64,000 bases of DNA from contig NZ_AJJL01000071.1 in the NCBI RefSeq assembly GCF_000257905.1, positions 1-64,000 of the forward strand, written 5' to 3'. Every line of letters starts with the position of its first letter. Positions within the stretch are counted from its first letter, which is position 1. The notes under the pieces were generated by a model. That model saw nothing but the letters and a program-made list of their open reading frames with translations, was not told the origin of the DNA and made no database searches. The translations under genes and the position numbers were made by a program. The stretch comes from Streptococcus mitis SK579 (GTDB taxonomy: Bacteria; Bacillota; Bacilli; Lactobacillales; Streptococcaceae). Below, in pieces: positions 8,504-21,240 of this stretch.

Positions 8504-8532
8504 ATTCTATCATATAAGCCCAGATATTTCAA
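8504..8532 (-). promoter_or_regulatory. Promoter of the antitoxin RNA
   Basis: TTGAAA (8527-8532), 17-base spacer, TAGAAT (8504-8509) on the minus strand. It is a stronger match than the toxin promoter, as expected for an antitoxin RNA made in excess. Confidence 0.7.
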
Positions 8533-8591
8533 GAGTTTTATTCATTTTTAAAGTTCTGAAAGGTCCATAATGAAGTTAGCCATCTAGTACC

Positions 8592-8622
8592 CAAAAACCG
8601 ACTAGCTCTTATGAACTAGTCA
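8592..8622 (-). terminator. Terminator of the adcRCBA operon
   Basis: On the minus strand GACTAG and CTAGTC form a stem around an 10-base loop, followed by GGTTTTTG. It lies just behind the adcA stop. Confidence 0.8.
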
Positions 8623-8630
8623 ATTTCTCA

Positions 8631-10136
8631 TCAATGTGCTAACATTTCTTGGGCGATTTCTTGGCCAGATAGGTTTTCTGGGTAGTAGGTTGGCCAGTTA
8701 TCCATTTCTTCAAAGAGGGCTTCTTGGCTTGTGCCTCCAAAGAAGATATGGAAATGTTCTGCCTTAACTGGGGCGATATTGTGATCGCTAAACTGAACAT
8801 ACTTGAACTGTCCAGCGTCCGCATCTGTCGCTTCAAAGAGGAAGCGCACGCCACGATTGCCTTTCTTGTAAGTCAAGATTTTCTTACCAACATACTTGTA
8901 AGTGAATTTCTTGCTTTGTCCACCTTGAACAAATTCCATAGTGTTATCAGTGATGTTGATCTTAGTCACATCTGTCTGATAACCTTTTCTATAGTAGGCC
9001 TTGTACTCAGCCTGAGTCATCTTACCAGTCAACTTAGCCTTGTAGTCAAAGACTTGGTCAAACGTGCCAGCTTCAAGGAAAGGATAAACTGATTGCCAGT
9101 TACCTGCATAGTCACTCAAGGTGCGGTCCTTGACAGCTGTATCCTCAAAGTAACCATTTTGGACTGTCTTGGTATCCTCTGCTTTTTCAGGCTCGATTGC
9201 TGGGCCTTCTTGGTCCATTGTTTGTTTCAGAGCCTTGAGGTTTTTCTCCATAACGGAAATATAGTTTTCGCCAGCCTTGGTGTCCTCTTCTGTTAGACTT
9301 TCCAAAGGATTGAGGACATCTGTTTTAACACCTGCTTCTTTTGAAAGTGTGTTAGCAAGGGCTTGTGAAGCATTTTCTTCAAAGTAGATATAGGCAATTT
9401 TATTTTTCTTGACATACTCTGTCAATTCTGCCAAGCGAGCAGCTGATGGCTCAGCATCTGGAGAGATTCCTGAGATTGCGACCTGTTTGAGTCCATAGTC
9501 CAAAGCAAGATAGTTAAATGCTGCGTGTTGCGTTACAAAGCTCTTTTTTTTGGCTTGAGACAAGCCTTCTGTATAAGCCTTATCCAAGGCTTGCAATTTT
9601 TCGATATAAGCAGCTGCATTCTTCTCAAAGGTCTCTTTTTTATCCGGATAATCTGCTGATAAGCTATCACGGATGTGCTCTACTAGTTTAATGGCACGAA
9701 CTGGTGATAACCAAACATGGGGATCGTACTCATGGTGATGGCCTTCTTCTCCATGGTCATGGTCGCCCTCTTCTTCCTCGCTACCTGGCAAGAGCAACGT
9801 ATCGCCTGTCGCCTTGATGGTTTTCACTTTTTTCTTATCCAAAGTATCTAGCAATTTAGGAACCCATGTTTCCATGTTTTCATTTTCATAAACGAAGGTA
9901 TCTGCGTCTTGGATTTTGGCAACTGCCTTGGCAGAGGGTTCGTATTCATGGGGTTCAGTACCAGCACCGATGAGGAGTTCTACATTAGCCGTATCTCCTG
10001 CGACTTGCTTGGTAAATTCATAGACAGGGTAAAAGGTTGTCACGATATTTAGTTTGCCATCTGCCTGCTTTTGATTGGAACAAGCCACTAAAAACAAGGC
10101 ACATAGACTGGATAGCAATAAGCTAATTTTTTTCAC
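8631..10136 (-). CDS. adcA: Zinc-binding lipoprotein AdcA (ZnuA-ZinT fusion)
   Basis: AdcA captures zinc outside the cell for the AdcBC transporter. The signal ends in the lipobox LVAC (Cys19). A ZnuA-like cluster A-I domain contains the His/Asp/Glu-rich metal loop (GDHDHGEEGHHHEYDPH, about 122-140). The C-terminal part from about residue 320 is a ZinT domain, the two-domain form typical of streptococcal AdcA. The start is taken as the GTG at 10136, with AGGAG 6 bases before it. The in-frame ATG at 10142 directly touches that site; the GTG gives 501 residues, the usual length. It is the last gene of adcRCBA and its leader overlaps the end of adcB closely. Confidence 0.96.
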   Translation of the reverse strand: MKKISLLLSSLCALFLVACSNQKQADGKLNIVTTFYPVYEFTKQVAGDTANVELLIGAGTEPHEYEPSAKAVAKIQDADTFVYENENMETWVPKLLDTLDKKKVKTIKATGDTLLLPGSEEEEGDHDHGEEGHHHEYDPHVWLSPVRAIKLVEHIRDSLSADYPDKKETFEKNAAAYIEKLQALDKAYTEGLSQAKKKSFVTQHAAFNYLALDYGLKQVAISGISPDAEPSAARLAELTEYVKKNKIAYIYFEENASQALANTLSKEAGVKTDVLNPLESLTEEDTKAGENYISVMEKNLKALKQTMDQEGPAIEPEKAEDTKTVQNGYFEDTAVKDRTLSDYAGNWQSVYPFLEAGTFDQVFDYKAKLTGKMTQAEYKAYYRKGYQTDVTKINITDNTMEFVQGGQSKKFTYKYVGKKILTYKKGNRGVRFLFEATDADAGQFKYVQFSDHNIAPVKAEHFHIFFGGTSQEALFEEMDNWPTYYPENLSGQEIAQEMLAH

Positions 10137-10145
10137 GTTCATCTC

Positions 10146-10952
10146 CTATTTGATAAAACGTCTTACTAAACTAATGAGTAAAAAGACAGTTACAAAAATA
10201 ATGGTAATACTTGCACTTGCAGGTGTTTCTGCATAGTAGGAAATGTAAAGTCCTGCCACCATTCCCAAAAATCCAATAGCACTAGCAAGTAGCATGACCG
10301 ATTTAAAGTTTTTCCCCAGACGCAGGGCAATACTAGCTGGCAAGACCATAATGGTCGATACCAGAAGAGCTCCTGCTGCAGGAATCATAAGGGCAATGGC
10401 CACTCCTGTCACCATGTTAAAAAGAATAGACATGGTACGAACGGGCAAACCGTCCACAAAGGCCGTATCCTCATCAAAGGTCAGGATATACATGGGACGA
10501 AGGAAGAGGAAGGTCAAAATCAAAACAACCGCCGCAATGACAAAGAGGGAAATGACCTGTTCTTCGCTGATCGTCACGATTGAACCAAAAAGGTACTGGT
10601 CCAAACTCATAGAACTAGAGCTTTTACCCTTGCTCATGACAATCAGAGAAACAGCCAAACCTGTTGACATGAGGATAGCTGTCCCGATTTCCATAAAGCT
10701 CTTGTAAACCGTACGTAGATACTCCAGAAAGACTGCCGCAATCAAGACAATAGCAATAGTGGAAATAGTCGGAGAAATCCCCAGAACCAGACCAAAGGCT
10801 ACACCCGAAAGTGAGACGTGGCTGAGGGTATCACTCATCAAACTCTGACGACGCAAGATAAGGAAGGTTCCAAGAACTGGCGAGAAAAGACTCATGGCAA
10901 TAACGGCCAGAAAAGCTCGTTGCATAAAGTCATAAGATAACAAACTAAGCAT
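10146..10952 (-). CDS. adcB: Zinc ABC transporter permease AdcB
   Basis: The 268-residue integral membrane protein belongs to the ZnuB/ABC-3 family and carries zinc released by AdcA across the membrane. It has about eight hydrophobic segments and the family sequence [22 protein letters not shown] near the N-terminus. The start at 10952 has AGGAGG upstream and overlaps the last codons of adcC by 8 bases (ATGCTTAG), pointing to translational coupling; a longer frame from 10976 lacks a site. Confidence 0.95.
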   Translation of the reverse strand: MLSLLSYDFMQRAFLAVIAMSLFSPVLGTFLILRRQSLMSDTLSHVSLSGVAFGLVLGISPTISTIAIVLIAAVFLEYLRTVYKSFMEIGTAILMSTGLAVSLIVMSKGKSSSSMSLDQYLFGSIVTISEEQVISLFVIAAVVLILTFLFLRPMYILTFDEDTAFVDGLPVRTMSILFNMVTGVAIALMIPAAGALLVSTIMVLPASIALRLGKNFKSVMLLASAIGFLGMVAGLYISYYAETPASASITIIFVTVFLLISLVRRFIK

Positions 10953-11649
10953 GGCCCACCTCCTGATCATTCTCATGAACGTTGAAACAACGCCATGGCG
11001 AATCTTGGTTACGAACTAGATGAATATTGCGATCCGCATAATCCTTAACTTCTTCAGGGTCATGGGTAATCATCAAAACAGCCTTGCCATGATGATGGGC
11101 GCTGTGGTGCATGAGTTCGTAAAATTCATTTTTACTTCCTGCATCCATCCCCGTTGTCGGCTCATCTAGGATAAACACATCTGGGTCAGAAGCAAACATA
11201 CGCGCAATCACCGCTCGCTGCTTTTGCCCCCCAGAAAGAGACCCCAAGCGTTTGTCTCGGTGTTCCCACATACCAACTGAGTCCAAACTAGCCTTGATAT
11301 GCTCCTCATCATGAGCATTCAAGCGACGGAACCAGCCTTTTCGTGGATAGCGACCCGACTTGACAAATTCATAAACCGTACTTGGAAAACCAGCATTAAA
11401 ACTGGCAATCTGTTGAGGAAGATAAGCTATTCTCAGTTTCTTACCCTGCGTATTTGTCTTTGAAATGGTCACCTTGCCAATGCGTGGCTGAAGGATTCCA
11501 AGACTGGCCTTAATCAGTGTCGTCTTAGCTGCCCCATTTTCCCCTGTCAAGGTAATAAATTCCCCACTATCAACACTATAATTGATATGTTCAAGAACGG
11601 GCTCCTTATCATAATAGAAGGATAAATCCTCTACCGTAATATATCTCAT
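10945..11649 (-). CDS. adcC: Zinc ABC transporter ATPase AdcC
   Basis: The 234-residue ATPase powers the AdcB channel. It shows an ABC signature LSGGQKQR, Walker B VFILDEP and the H-loop ITHD. The Walker A reads GENGAAKT, with Ala where Gly normally stands before the Lys; I recall the same spelling in other streptococcal AdcC, so it is probably a family trait. A His-rich stretch (HHSAHHHGK) is present. Its ATG shares one base with the adcR stop codon (TAATG). Confidence 0.95.
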   Translation of the reverse strand: MRYITVEDLSFYYDKEPVLEHINYSVDSGEFITLTGENGAAKTTLIKASLGILQPRIGKVTISKTNTQGKKLRIAYLPQQIASFNAGFPSTVYEFVKSGRYPRKGWFRRLNAHDEEHIKASLDSVGMWEHRDKRLGSLSGGQKQRAVIARMFASDPDVFILDEPTTGMDAGSKNEFYELMHHSAHHHGKAVLMITHDPEEVKDYADRNIHLVRNQDSPWRCFNVHENDQEVGHA

Positions 11650-12089
11650 TATTTGATTTCTCCTACTAAAGCAGTCAAAAACCGCTGAATCACTTTTTGT
11701 TCGTTTGGAGTAAACTGAGTTGCCACTTGTTCATAAGTTAAAAGTGTATGCTCATGGTGATGATGGTGCTCCTCAGCGATTGGACGAGCCAAATCAGTCA
11801 ACTGATAGAAAATCACACGCGCATCCTTCGAATCTTTAAATGTTTCCAACATTCCTTCCTTGACCAAAGACTTAATGGCCTTGGTAACTGCCGCCTGACT
11901 GACATTGAGGCGACGGGCCAACTCGGAATTGGTTAAAGATTCCTCTGACAAGAGCATGAGGATATGCTCCTGAGTATTGGTCAGGGCCACCTCGCTAGTG
12001 CAATGACCTATTAGAATTTCATGCTGATTTTCTGCCTGCAAAATCACCTCATTCAAAAAAGCATCGATATCCTTCGCTAGCTGTCTCAT
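11649..12089 (-). CDS. adcR: Zinc-responsive MarR-family repressor AdcR
   Basis: The 146-residue winged-helix protein represses zinc uptake genes when zinc is plentiful. The recognition region is [24 protein letters not shown]. Zinc ligands typical of AdcR are seen as an early GHCTSE and the later [10 protein letters not shown] cluster (about 108-117). It is the first gene of adcRCBA, with AAAGGAG before the start and its own operator in the promoter, so it is likely autoregulated. Confidence 0.96.
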   Translation of the reverse strand: MRQLAKDIDAFLNEVILQAENQHEILIGHCTSEVALTNTQEHILMLLSEESLTNSELARRLNVSQAAVTKAIKSLVKEGMLETFKDSKDARVIFYQLTDLARPIAEEHHHHHEHTLLTYEQVATQFTPNEQKVIQRFLTALVGEIK

Positions 12090-12152
12090 ATCTGACTCCT
12101 TTCCTTTTGGACTTCTCTTTTTAAGAGAAAAATACTATTCTTTGAAGAATTA

Positions 12153-12191
12153 TTTACTGGTTAATTATATCACAACCAAAAAAAGAGTCAA
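12153..12191 (-). promoter_or_regulatory. adc promoter with AdcR operator
   Basis: Minus strand: TTGACT (12186-12191), 16 bases, TATAAT (12164-12169) with TGA before it. Directly next, at 12153-12164, lies TTAACCAGTAAA, one base off the AdcR box TTAACYRGTTAA, so bound AdcR would cover the promoter start. Confidence 0.8.
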
Positions 12192-12240
12192 GAAAAAACG
12201 TGAAAATAGGCTTCATTCTTGAACTCTTCTATATTATGAT

Positions 12241-13744
<1,504 letters not shown>

Positions 13745-13754
13745 TTATTTCCTT

Positions 13755-14999
13755 TTATTTTTTAAACCATAAATCATTCAAAAATCCAGAAAAGATTAAG
13801 AATGACAGCATGACGACATGGAAGGTGACAACCATGCCCAGCAACTGAATCCAGCGATTCTCAGGTAGAGCAGCTTTCCCTGCTTTTTTCCGTTCCTTAT
13901 TGAGCGTTTTTTTCTTGCGAATCCAGGCATCATTGATGACCAAGCCCAGTCCATGAAAGAGGCCATAGGCTATATAATACCAGGTCACTCCATGCCAAAA
14001 TCCCATAATCAGCATATTTACAACGTAGGCCACACTTGAGGTTACATTACGATTTTTAAAGACTTTCTTTCTGGTCAATACCATGACCATCCGCATAAAC
14101 ACAAAGTCACGGAACCAGAAAGAAAGACTCATGTGCCAACGATTCCAAAACTCCTTTAAATCCCTTGATAAAAAGGGCTTGTTAAAGTTGATGGGATTAC
14201 GGATTCCCATTAAGTTTGAGATGGCTAAGGCAAACATAGAGTAACCTGCAAAGTCAAAGAAGAGCTCCAGACCAAAGGTATACATAACCGCTAAAGCATA
14301 GAGGTTAAAGAAACCACCTGATTGCAAGGCTAAATTCTTCAGAGGAGGCAACAAGGTCTCTCCTAAAACATGAGCTAGGATAAACTTATACAAAAAGCCC
14401 CACATGATATAGCGAACAGATTCATCCAGCATATTCATCAACTCATCTCGCTCAGGAATGGCATGATAATTTTCATTAAATCGCTTAAAACGATCGATTG
14501 GACCACTTGAAAAAGTCGGCATGAAGAGAAGGAAACGAAGGAATTCCCAGAGGGTAAAATCCTTAATCACTCCATCTCTCAGCTCGATGATAATCCCAAC
14601 CGAACGAAACGTAAGGTAAGAAATTCCCAAGAACCCAAGCAAAGACTGTGTTCCATTGATAGCTGGTTGTACCTTGACAAAGATAATCGGAAGGAGGGAC
14701 AGAAAACTAACTAGGTAGAAGACCCACTTGCCATCCTTGCTTTTTCGATAATGCTTGTAGAAAAGCAGGAGCAATATTTCCCAGCAAAGGTAAATACCCA
14801 AGGCGCCCAATTGATTAGTCTTCCCACCTACCAACATGGTGACGATAAAGAAGAGGTTAACCAGCACTTCATACCAGGCAAAGCGTTTCTTAAAAAAGAG
14901 GCCAATAAAGATAGGTAAGGTTGCAGCAATCACATAGACAAAATACTGAGGATTGCCGTATGGCTCTAAATGAGGAAGCTGTTGAAAGAACTCCATCAT
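13755..14999 (-). CDS. dltB: MBOAT acyltransferase DltB
   Basis: This 414-residue membrane protein of the MBOAT family passes D-alanine from carrier protein DltC across the membrane. About a dozen hydrophobic segments are visible, and the catalytic His sits in FWHGVTWYY (about residue 330). The start overlaps the dltA stop by 4 bases. Confidence 0.95.
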   Translation of the reverse strand: MMEFFQQLPHLEPYGNPQYFVYVIAATLPIFIGLFFKKRFAWYEVLVNLFFIVTMLVGGKTNQLGALGIYLCWEILLLLFYKHYRKSKDGKWVFYLVSFLSLLPIIFVKVQPAINGTQSLLGFLGISYLTFRSVGIIIELRDGVIKDFTLWEFLRFLLFMPTFSSGPIDRFKRFNENYHAIPERDELMNMLDESVRYIMWGFLYKFILAHVLGETLLPPLKNLALQSGGFFNLYALAVMYTFGLELFFDFAGYSMFALAISNLMGIRNPINFNKPFLSRDLKEFWNRWHMSLSFWFRDFVFMRMVMVLTRKKVFKNRNVTSSVAYVVNMLIMGFWHGVTWYYIAYGLFHGLGLVINDAWIRKKKTLNKERKKAGKAALPENRWIQLLGMVVTFHVVMLSFLIFSGFLNDLWFKK

Positions 15000-16546
15000 C
15001 TGCTATTCACCTCGTTAATCAATCCTTTGATATCAATTTTTCCATTTGGAGTCAGTGGCAAACTGTCTCGATAAAGGAATTTAGACGGCATCATATAAGA
15101 CATCATGATGTCTGTCAGGTCTTCCTTGATGGCCTTGGTAATATCGATATCACGTTCAAACTGCTCGCGGACACCATCTTTTAAGATAACATAGGCTAGT
15201 AGATTTTGTACCTTGTGGTCTTTATTATAACGTGGAACAGCAACAGCAGACTCGATAAAGCGAGACTTATTAAGGTTTTGAGAGACATCTTCCAACTCAA
15301 TGCGGTAACCGTTGAACTTGATCTGGAAGTCCATACGTCCGCCGTAGAGAAGCAAGCCCCCATCTGTCATAGTTCCCACATCGCCTGTGTGATAGGCTGG
15401 CAGTCCTTCGAACTCAAAGAAGGCTTCCGCTGTTTTTTCAGGATTGTTCATATAGCCTTTTGACACAGCTGGTCCAGAAACAATGATTTCTCCCTGTTCC
15501 CCATTTGGTAGTTTATTACCTTCCTCATCAATGATAAATGTTGGAGAATCAGCCTTGGTATAGCCGATTGGGAGGCGTTTGAGAGTCGCTAACATCTCAT
15601 CTGTCACGGCAACTGCTGACAGAGCCACTGTCGCTTCTGTTGGGCCGTAGGCATTGATAATACGAGCATGCGGGAAACGTTCGCGCAGTTTTTGAGCCGT
15701 TTTGACCGTCAATTCTTCGCCATCAAAGTAGAAATGCGTGATACCAGGCATTTTCTCGCTATTAAAGTCTTCTGACAACATGGCCATATCTGCAAAAGAA
15801 GGGGTTGATGTCCAGATAGCGATTGGCAATGAAAAGATGGTCGCAAAGAGTTGCTTAAAGTTCTGAGTAATGGCTGAAGGAAGGGCAAAAAGCGTACCAC
15901 CCAGTGCCAAGGTCGGCGCCCAGTACATGACAGACAGGTCAAATGAGTAAGGTGGCTGAGCCAGCATTTGTGGACGACTTGGCGTCGCAAATTCCTTGTC
16001 CGTAATCATCCAATTGGTAAAGCTGAGGAGGTTATCATGTGAAATCTGCACTCCCTTAGGCTTACCAGTCGTACCAGAAGTAAAGATGATGTAGTAATTA
16101 TCATCACCCTTGACTGGATACGTGATCTCATAGCTATTGCCTTGAGCAAAGGCTTCCTTAACCTGAGCTAGAGTCATCATTGGTGTAGAAACCTGCTCCA
16201 ATGGGAAGTCTGAGATCGCAATAATCAAGCTTGGCTCTGCTACTTCTAAAATTGCCGAAACTCGCTCCAAGGCCGAATGGCTGTCAATGGGAATGTAGGC
16301 ATGTCCTGACTTAGTCAGTGCTACAAAAGTTGCCAACATTTCATATTCTTGGCCTCCAAAAACGACTACAGGAGACTTCTCTGGTAAATCCAGTTGATCG
16401 ATGGCTGCAGCCAAACTATCCGAATCAGTCTTTAAATCTCCATAAGTGTGTTCCTGCCCCAAAACATTATAAACAGGATAGCTAGGCTGTGTCTGAGCAA
16501 AATGCTCAATGGTTTCAATCATATCTACTATTGGTTTATTTGACAC
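14996..16546 (-). CDS. dltA: D-alanine--D-alanyl carrier protein ligase DltA
   Basis: DltA activates D-alanine with ATP and loads it on DltC in the cytoplasm. It is an adenylation-domain enzyme of 516 residues. The P-loop-like core is [19 protein letters not shown] (about 150-168), later motifs are [12 protein letters not shown] and YHTGDVG, and the catalytic Lys is in [10 protein letters not shown] near the end. The start codon is GTG (16544-16546) with AAGGAG 10 bases before it. Confidence 0.96.
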   Translation of the reverse strand: MSNKPIVDMIETIEHFAQTQPSYPVYNVLGQEHTYGDLKTDSDSLAAAIDQLDLPEKSPVVVFGGQEYEMLATFVALTKSGHAYIPIDSHSALERVSAILEVAEPSLIIAISDFPLEQVSTPMMTLAQVKEAFAQGNSYEITYPVKGDDNYYIIFTSGTTGKPKGVQISHDNLLSFTNWMITDKEFATPSRPQMLAQPPYSFDLSVMYWAPTLALGGTLFALPSAITQNFKQLFATIFSLPIAIWTSTPSFADMAMLSEDFNSEKMPGITHFYFDGEELTVKTAQKLRERFPHARIINAYGPTEATVALSAVAVTDEMLATLKRLPIGYTKADSPTFIIDEEGNKLPNGEQGEIIVSGPAVSKGYMNNPEKTAEAFFEFEGLPAYHTGDVGTMTDGGLLLYGGRMDFQIKFNGYRIELEDVSQNLNKSRFIESAVAVPRYNKDHKVQNLLAYVILKDGVREQFERDIDITKAIKEDLTDIMMSYMMPSKFLYRDSLPLTPNGKIDIKGLINEVNSR

Positions 16547-16566
16547 AATAGGGGTTCTCCTTCAAG

Positions 16567-16698
16567 TTAAAATTCATTATAGATAAAGCCTCCTTGACCC
16601 TGACCAAGATAGCTAAAGAAGTAAAGCAGCCCTAGAAAGATAAGAAAATACAAGGCTGTCCGACCAAGAAAAAGGTACAATTCTTTTCTTTGTTTCAT
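16567..16698 (-). CDS. dltX: Small membrane protein DltX, start of the dlt operon
   Basis: The 43-residue protein has one membrane helix (LYFLIFLGLLYFF) and the conserved DltX ending GGFIYNEF, which is thought to work with the other Dlt proteins at the membrane. The start MKQRKEL at 16698 is chosen because the longer frame (from 16770) begins inside the probable promoter. No clear AGGAGG precedes it; translation initiation may be weak. Confidence 0.85.
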   Translation of the reverse strand: MKQRKELYLFLGRTALYFLIFLGLLYFFSYLGQGQGGFIYNEF

Positions 16699-16768
16699 CA
16701 AGAAAAACCATTCATTTCTGTAATTTTTGTTAAAATAAGATGAACTCTTACTATAGTATTTTTCTACC

Positions 16769-16798
16769 ATTGTACCACTTTATAGGGTGGTTTTTCAA
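16769..16798 (-). promoter_or_regulatory. Probable dlt operon promoter with inverted repeat in the spacer
   Basis: Minus strand TTGAAA (16793-16798), 18 bases, TACAAT (16769-16774). The spacer contains ACCAC...GTGGT arms (16774-16791), a possible operator. The leader to dltX would be about 64 bases. Confidence 0.5.
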
Positions 16799-16866
16799 TT
16801 GTTTACCGTACATTTTCACTACATTTCAGCTTGTTTTAAGGATTATGCGGTTTTTCTATGCATATT

Positions 16867-16900
16867 TTTAAAAAAAGCCTGAGATTTCCATCTCAAGCCC
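16867..16900 (-). terminator. Terminator of the glp operon
   Basis: Minus strand GGGCTTGAGA and TCTCAGGC form a stem followed by TTTTTTT; 25 bases behind the glpF stop and before the dlt promoter. Confidence 0.85.
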
Positions 16901-16924
16901 TATCAAAAATAATTGTTTTCTAGA

Positions 16925-17629
16925 TTAGAAAAGTGAGAATACAAGCACAGCCAAGGCTGCTCCGATAACAGGTCCTACAACAGGAATCCAAGCATAAGAC
17001 CAGTCTCCGTCTCCCTTGTTTGAGATTGGCAAGATGCTGTGCATGATACGAGGTCCAAGATCACGCGCAGGGTTCAAGGCATAACCTGTTGTCCCACCTA
17101 GTGATAGACCAATACCAACAATCAAGGTTCCCACTGCAAAGGTTCCAATACCTGCCTGAAAGTCGTAAAGACCCAAAGCAAAGATTGTCAAGACCAAAAC
17201 AAAGGTTCCAAGGATTTCGCTAATCAAGTTTGATACAGTATCTTTGATGGCTGGCCCAGTACTGAAGGTTGCCAAGATATTTCCTGCATTTTCTTCTGCC
17301 TCATAATGCGGTTTGAATTGCAACCAAACCAAAACCTGACCCAGCATAGCCCCTGCGAACTGAGCTAGGATGTAAGGGAAAACGGAAGCCCAAGGCAAAC
17401 CACCTTTTAAAGCCACACCAATTGTCACAGCTGGGTTTAAATGAGCTGGACTGAGCTTCCCAGATACAAAGACCGCAACCGCAACTGCAATCCCCCAACC
17501 CATAGTAATCACAATCCAACCTGCATTGTTGCTCTTAGTTTTTGGAAGAACCACACCTGCAACAACACCATTTCCTAGAAGAATCAGGATTAAAGTCCCT
17601 AGAAATTCTCCAAATAATTCATTCATCAT
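16925..17629 (-). CDS. glpF: Glycerol uptake facilitator GlpF
   Basis: This 234-residue aquaglyceroporin lets glycerol diffuse into the cell. Both pore motifs are present, HLNPAVTIG (about residue 60) and ALNPARDLG (about 185); the Asp after the second NPAR is typical of glycerol channels. Six membrane segments and two half-helices fit. It is the third gene after glpK and glpO, which use the glycerol it admits. Confidence 0.95.
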   Translation of the reverse strand: MMNELFGEFLGTLILILLGNGVVAGVVLPKTKSNNAGWIVITMGWGIAVAVAVFVSGKLSPAHLNPAVTIGVALKGGLPWASVFPYILAQFAGAMLGQVLVWLQFKPHYEAEENAGNILATFSTGPAIKDTVSNLISEILGTFVLVLTIFALGLYDFQAGIGTFAVGTLIVGIGLSLGGTTGYALNPARDLGPRIMHSILPISNKGDGDWSYAWIPVVGPVIGAALAVLVFSLF

Positions 17630-17699
17630 CTTTCTGTCTCCATTAAAAAGAAGGAGAGGGTAGACAAGGAGTCCTGCCCTCCACCTCTTTTATCTTTTC

Positions 17700-19526
17700 T
17701 TAATTTTTTAATTCTGCTAAATCGTTGTTAGCGAGAGCTGATTCAACATCAGCACGGTAAGCTGCTTTTTCTTCTTCTGACCAGTCATAGAATCGTCCCA
17801 TTTCATTCAAAACTGGCTCAACGATGCTATCCAAGCTATCACGCATAAAGAGCATATGGTTGGTACGACGAAGAAGGAAGTCAACTGGGCTAAGAGCCAA
17901 CTCATTGCGCATTGCATAGTGAAGTGACAAGGTGTCTGCCAAGCTAAGACCTGGCGCTTGTTCCAAGCTGTGAGCAAGGGCAAATACTTTCGGTGCATTT
18001 GAACCGTATAGATTTGCGAGATAGTGGGCTTCCTTGCTATCCAATCCACGTGACACTCCAAGTTGCGCAAAGGCTTCGATTTCTGAGTCCACATTTGCTG
18101 GATTCAATTCTCCACCTGAAACAGGGTAAGTCTTAGAATTGATGAGTTTAAAGCTACGGTCAAATTCTGCTTTGAGGATTTCAACCACGCGCTCCATAGC
18201 TCCTTCAGCCATCTTACGGTAATCTGTGATTTTACCACCAGCAAGGGTCAAGAGACCATTGTCATCACGATCCAAGCTAGAACCACGTGAAACTGCAGAT
18301 GGATCCAAATGTTTCTCAGAAGTACTGCTTTCAAGCTTGCTGACAGCAGCCTCAACATCTTCACGCGTTTTTTCTTTAGAGAGATAAGATTCAACAGTCG
18401 CAATCAAGTTGTTAAAGCTTTCGTCACTAATAGTTCCGTTATTTCCTCCATTGTAGTCAGAAGCGCTATTGCCTGCAATCAATGGACGAAGACCTGCCCA
18501 GCTACTTTCAATATCTTGAACAGTAATATTTGCTTCTGGGAAGCGGTTGTTTACAATACCAAGTAAGTAATCAACATCTTCTTGAGTTACTTTTGGATGT
18601 TCCAAATCACCTGTATAGTCTGTGTCTGTTGTACCAAAGTAAGTCTTGTTTTCACGTGGGAGAACAAAGACCATACGACCATCACCCAAACCTGTATCAA
18701 AGTAAACTGGCTGTGACACCTTGATCTTGCTTGAATCCACTACCAAGTGAACTCCCTTAGTTGGGCGCATTTGTGAGAATTGTGTTCCCTTATTAGACAA
18801 ATTGCGTACTTTATCACTCCAAGGACCTGTTGTGTTAATAACCAGACGGGCCTTGATTTCAAAGACTTGGTCTGTCAAGAGATCACGAGCTACAACACCT
18901 GTAATCTTGCCACTTTCGTCAAAGAGGAAGCCTTCTGCTTTAACGTGGTTGGCAATGAGGGCACCGTCTTGGTTGGCACGTTTGATGTTTTCAATCACGA
19001 GACGCGCATCGTTGTTACGGAAGTCAAGGTAAACCCCACCTCCTACCAAGCCTTCTTTCTTCAAGTTTGGTTGACGTTCCAAGACTTCTTCCTTGCTCAA
19101 GACCTTGTTAGCAGCTGGCGTATTGTTAACCCCTGCCAAAAGGTCGTACAAATCCATGGCTACTTTCAGACGGAAGAGGCTAAAGGTAGCTCCATCTTCA
19201 TCGTAAACTGGCAAGAGCATTGGATCTGGTTTTGGAATGTGTGGAGCGATTTGTTGAACCACTGCACGTTCAGAAACTGTATCTGATACCACTTCTACGT
19301 CAAATTGTTTGAGGTAACGCAGACCTCCGTGAACCAATTTTGTTGAACGGCTAGATGTTCCTTCTGCGAAGTCCTGCATTTCAATCAAACCAGTATCTAG
19401 ACCACTAGCTGCTGCCTGTAAAGCTACACCAGCCCCTGTGATTCCTCCACCGATAATCAAGAGGTCCAGGGTACGTTCCTGCATTTTTTTAATTGATAAT
19501 TCACGTGTTTTCTTTGAAAATTCCAT
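17700..19526 (-). CDS. glpO: Alpha-glycerophosphate oxidase GlpO (H2O2-forming)
   Basis: GlpO oxidises glycerol 3-phosphate to dihydroxyacetone phosphate with O2, making H2O2. The FAD-binding motif is LLIIGGGITGAGVALQAA (about 22-39). At 608 residues it has the insert of roughly 50 residues (about 370-420, rich in Ser/Glu/Lys) that distinguishes lactic-acid-bacterial GlpO from GlpD dehydrogenases. It lies between glpK (41 bases) and glpF (70 bases). Confidence 0.94.
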   Translation of the reverse strand: MEFSKKTRELSIKKMQERTLDLLIIGGGITGAGVALQAAASGLDTGLIEMQDFAEGTSSRSTKLVHGGLRYLKQFDVEVVSDTVSERAVVQQIAPHIPKPDPMLLPVYDEDGATFSLFRLKVAMDLYDLLAGVNNTPAANKVLSKEEVLERQPNLKKEGLVGGGVYLDFRNNDARLVIENIKRANQDGALIANHVKAEGFLFDESGKITGVVARDLLTDQVFEIKARLVINTTGPWSDKVRNLSNKGTQFSQMRPTKGVHLVVDSSKIKVSQPVYFDTGLGDGRMVFVLPRENKTYFGTTDTDYTGDLEHPKVTQEDVDYLLGIVNNRFPEANITVQDIESSWAGLRPLIAGNSASDYNGGNNGTISDESFNNLIATVESYLSKEKTREDVEAAVSKLESSTSEKHLDPSAVSRGSSLDRDDNGLLTLAGGKITDYRKMAEGAMERVVEILKAEFDRSFKLINSKTYPVSGGELNPANVDSEIEAFAQLGVSRGLDSKEAHYLANLYGSNAPKVFALAHSLEQAPGLSLADTLSLHYAMRNELALSPVDFLLRRTNHMLFMRDSLDSIVEPVLNEMGRFYDWSEEEKAAYRADVESALANNDLAELKN

Positions 19527-19567
19527 ACTTACACACTTTCTAACTGAGTCGCTTTATTCTCCCAGTA

Positions 19568-21088
<1,521 letters not shown>

Positions 21089-21139
21089 TCATAAAGATCT
21101 TGAGGATGTCTCCTCTTTACACTAACTAGTATACAAAAT

Positions 21140-21151
21140 AAAGCGCTTTCT
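21140..21151 (-). promoter_or_regulatory. cre-like site before glpKOF
   Basis: AGAAAGCGCTTT (minus strand), followed by TATACT 10 bases downstream, has the palindromic core of CcpA sites. Carbon catabolite repression of glycerol genes would be expected. Confidence 0.65.
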
Positions 21152-21207
21152 TGTTTATCAACTTTTTTTAATTTTTAAAAAAATGTGAGGAGATTGTGTA
21201 AATTTCA

Positions 21208-21240
21208 CAAAAAAGACCTGAAACAACCAAGCCTTTTAAG
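21208..21240 (-). terminator. Terminator of the Mga-like regulator gene
   Basis: Minus strand AAAAGGCTTG pairs with CAGGTCTTTT (two G-T pairs), then a T-run; it overlaps the stop codon. Confidence 0.65.

Noticed and set aside
18276..18291. CACGTGAAAC in glpO as a third parS
   Set aside because: Only the right half fits; the left half has several mismatches to the ParB site.
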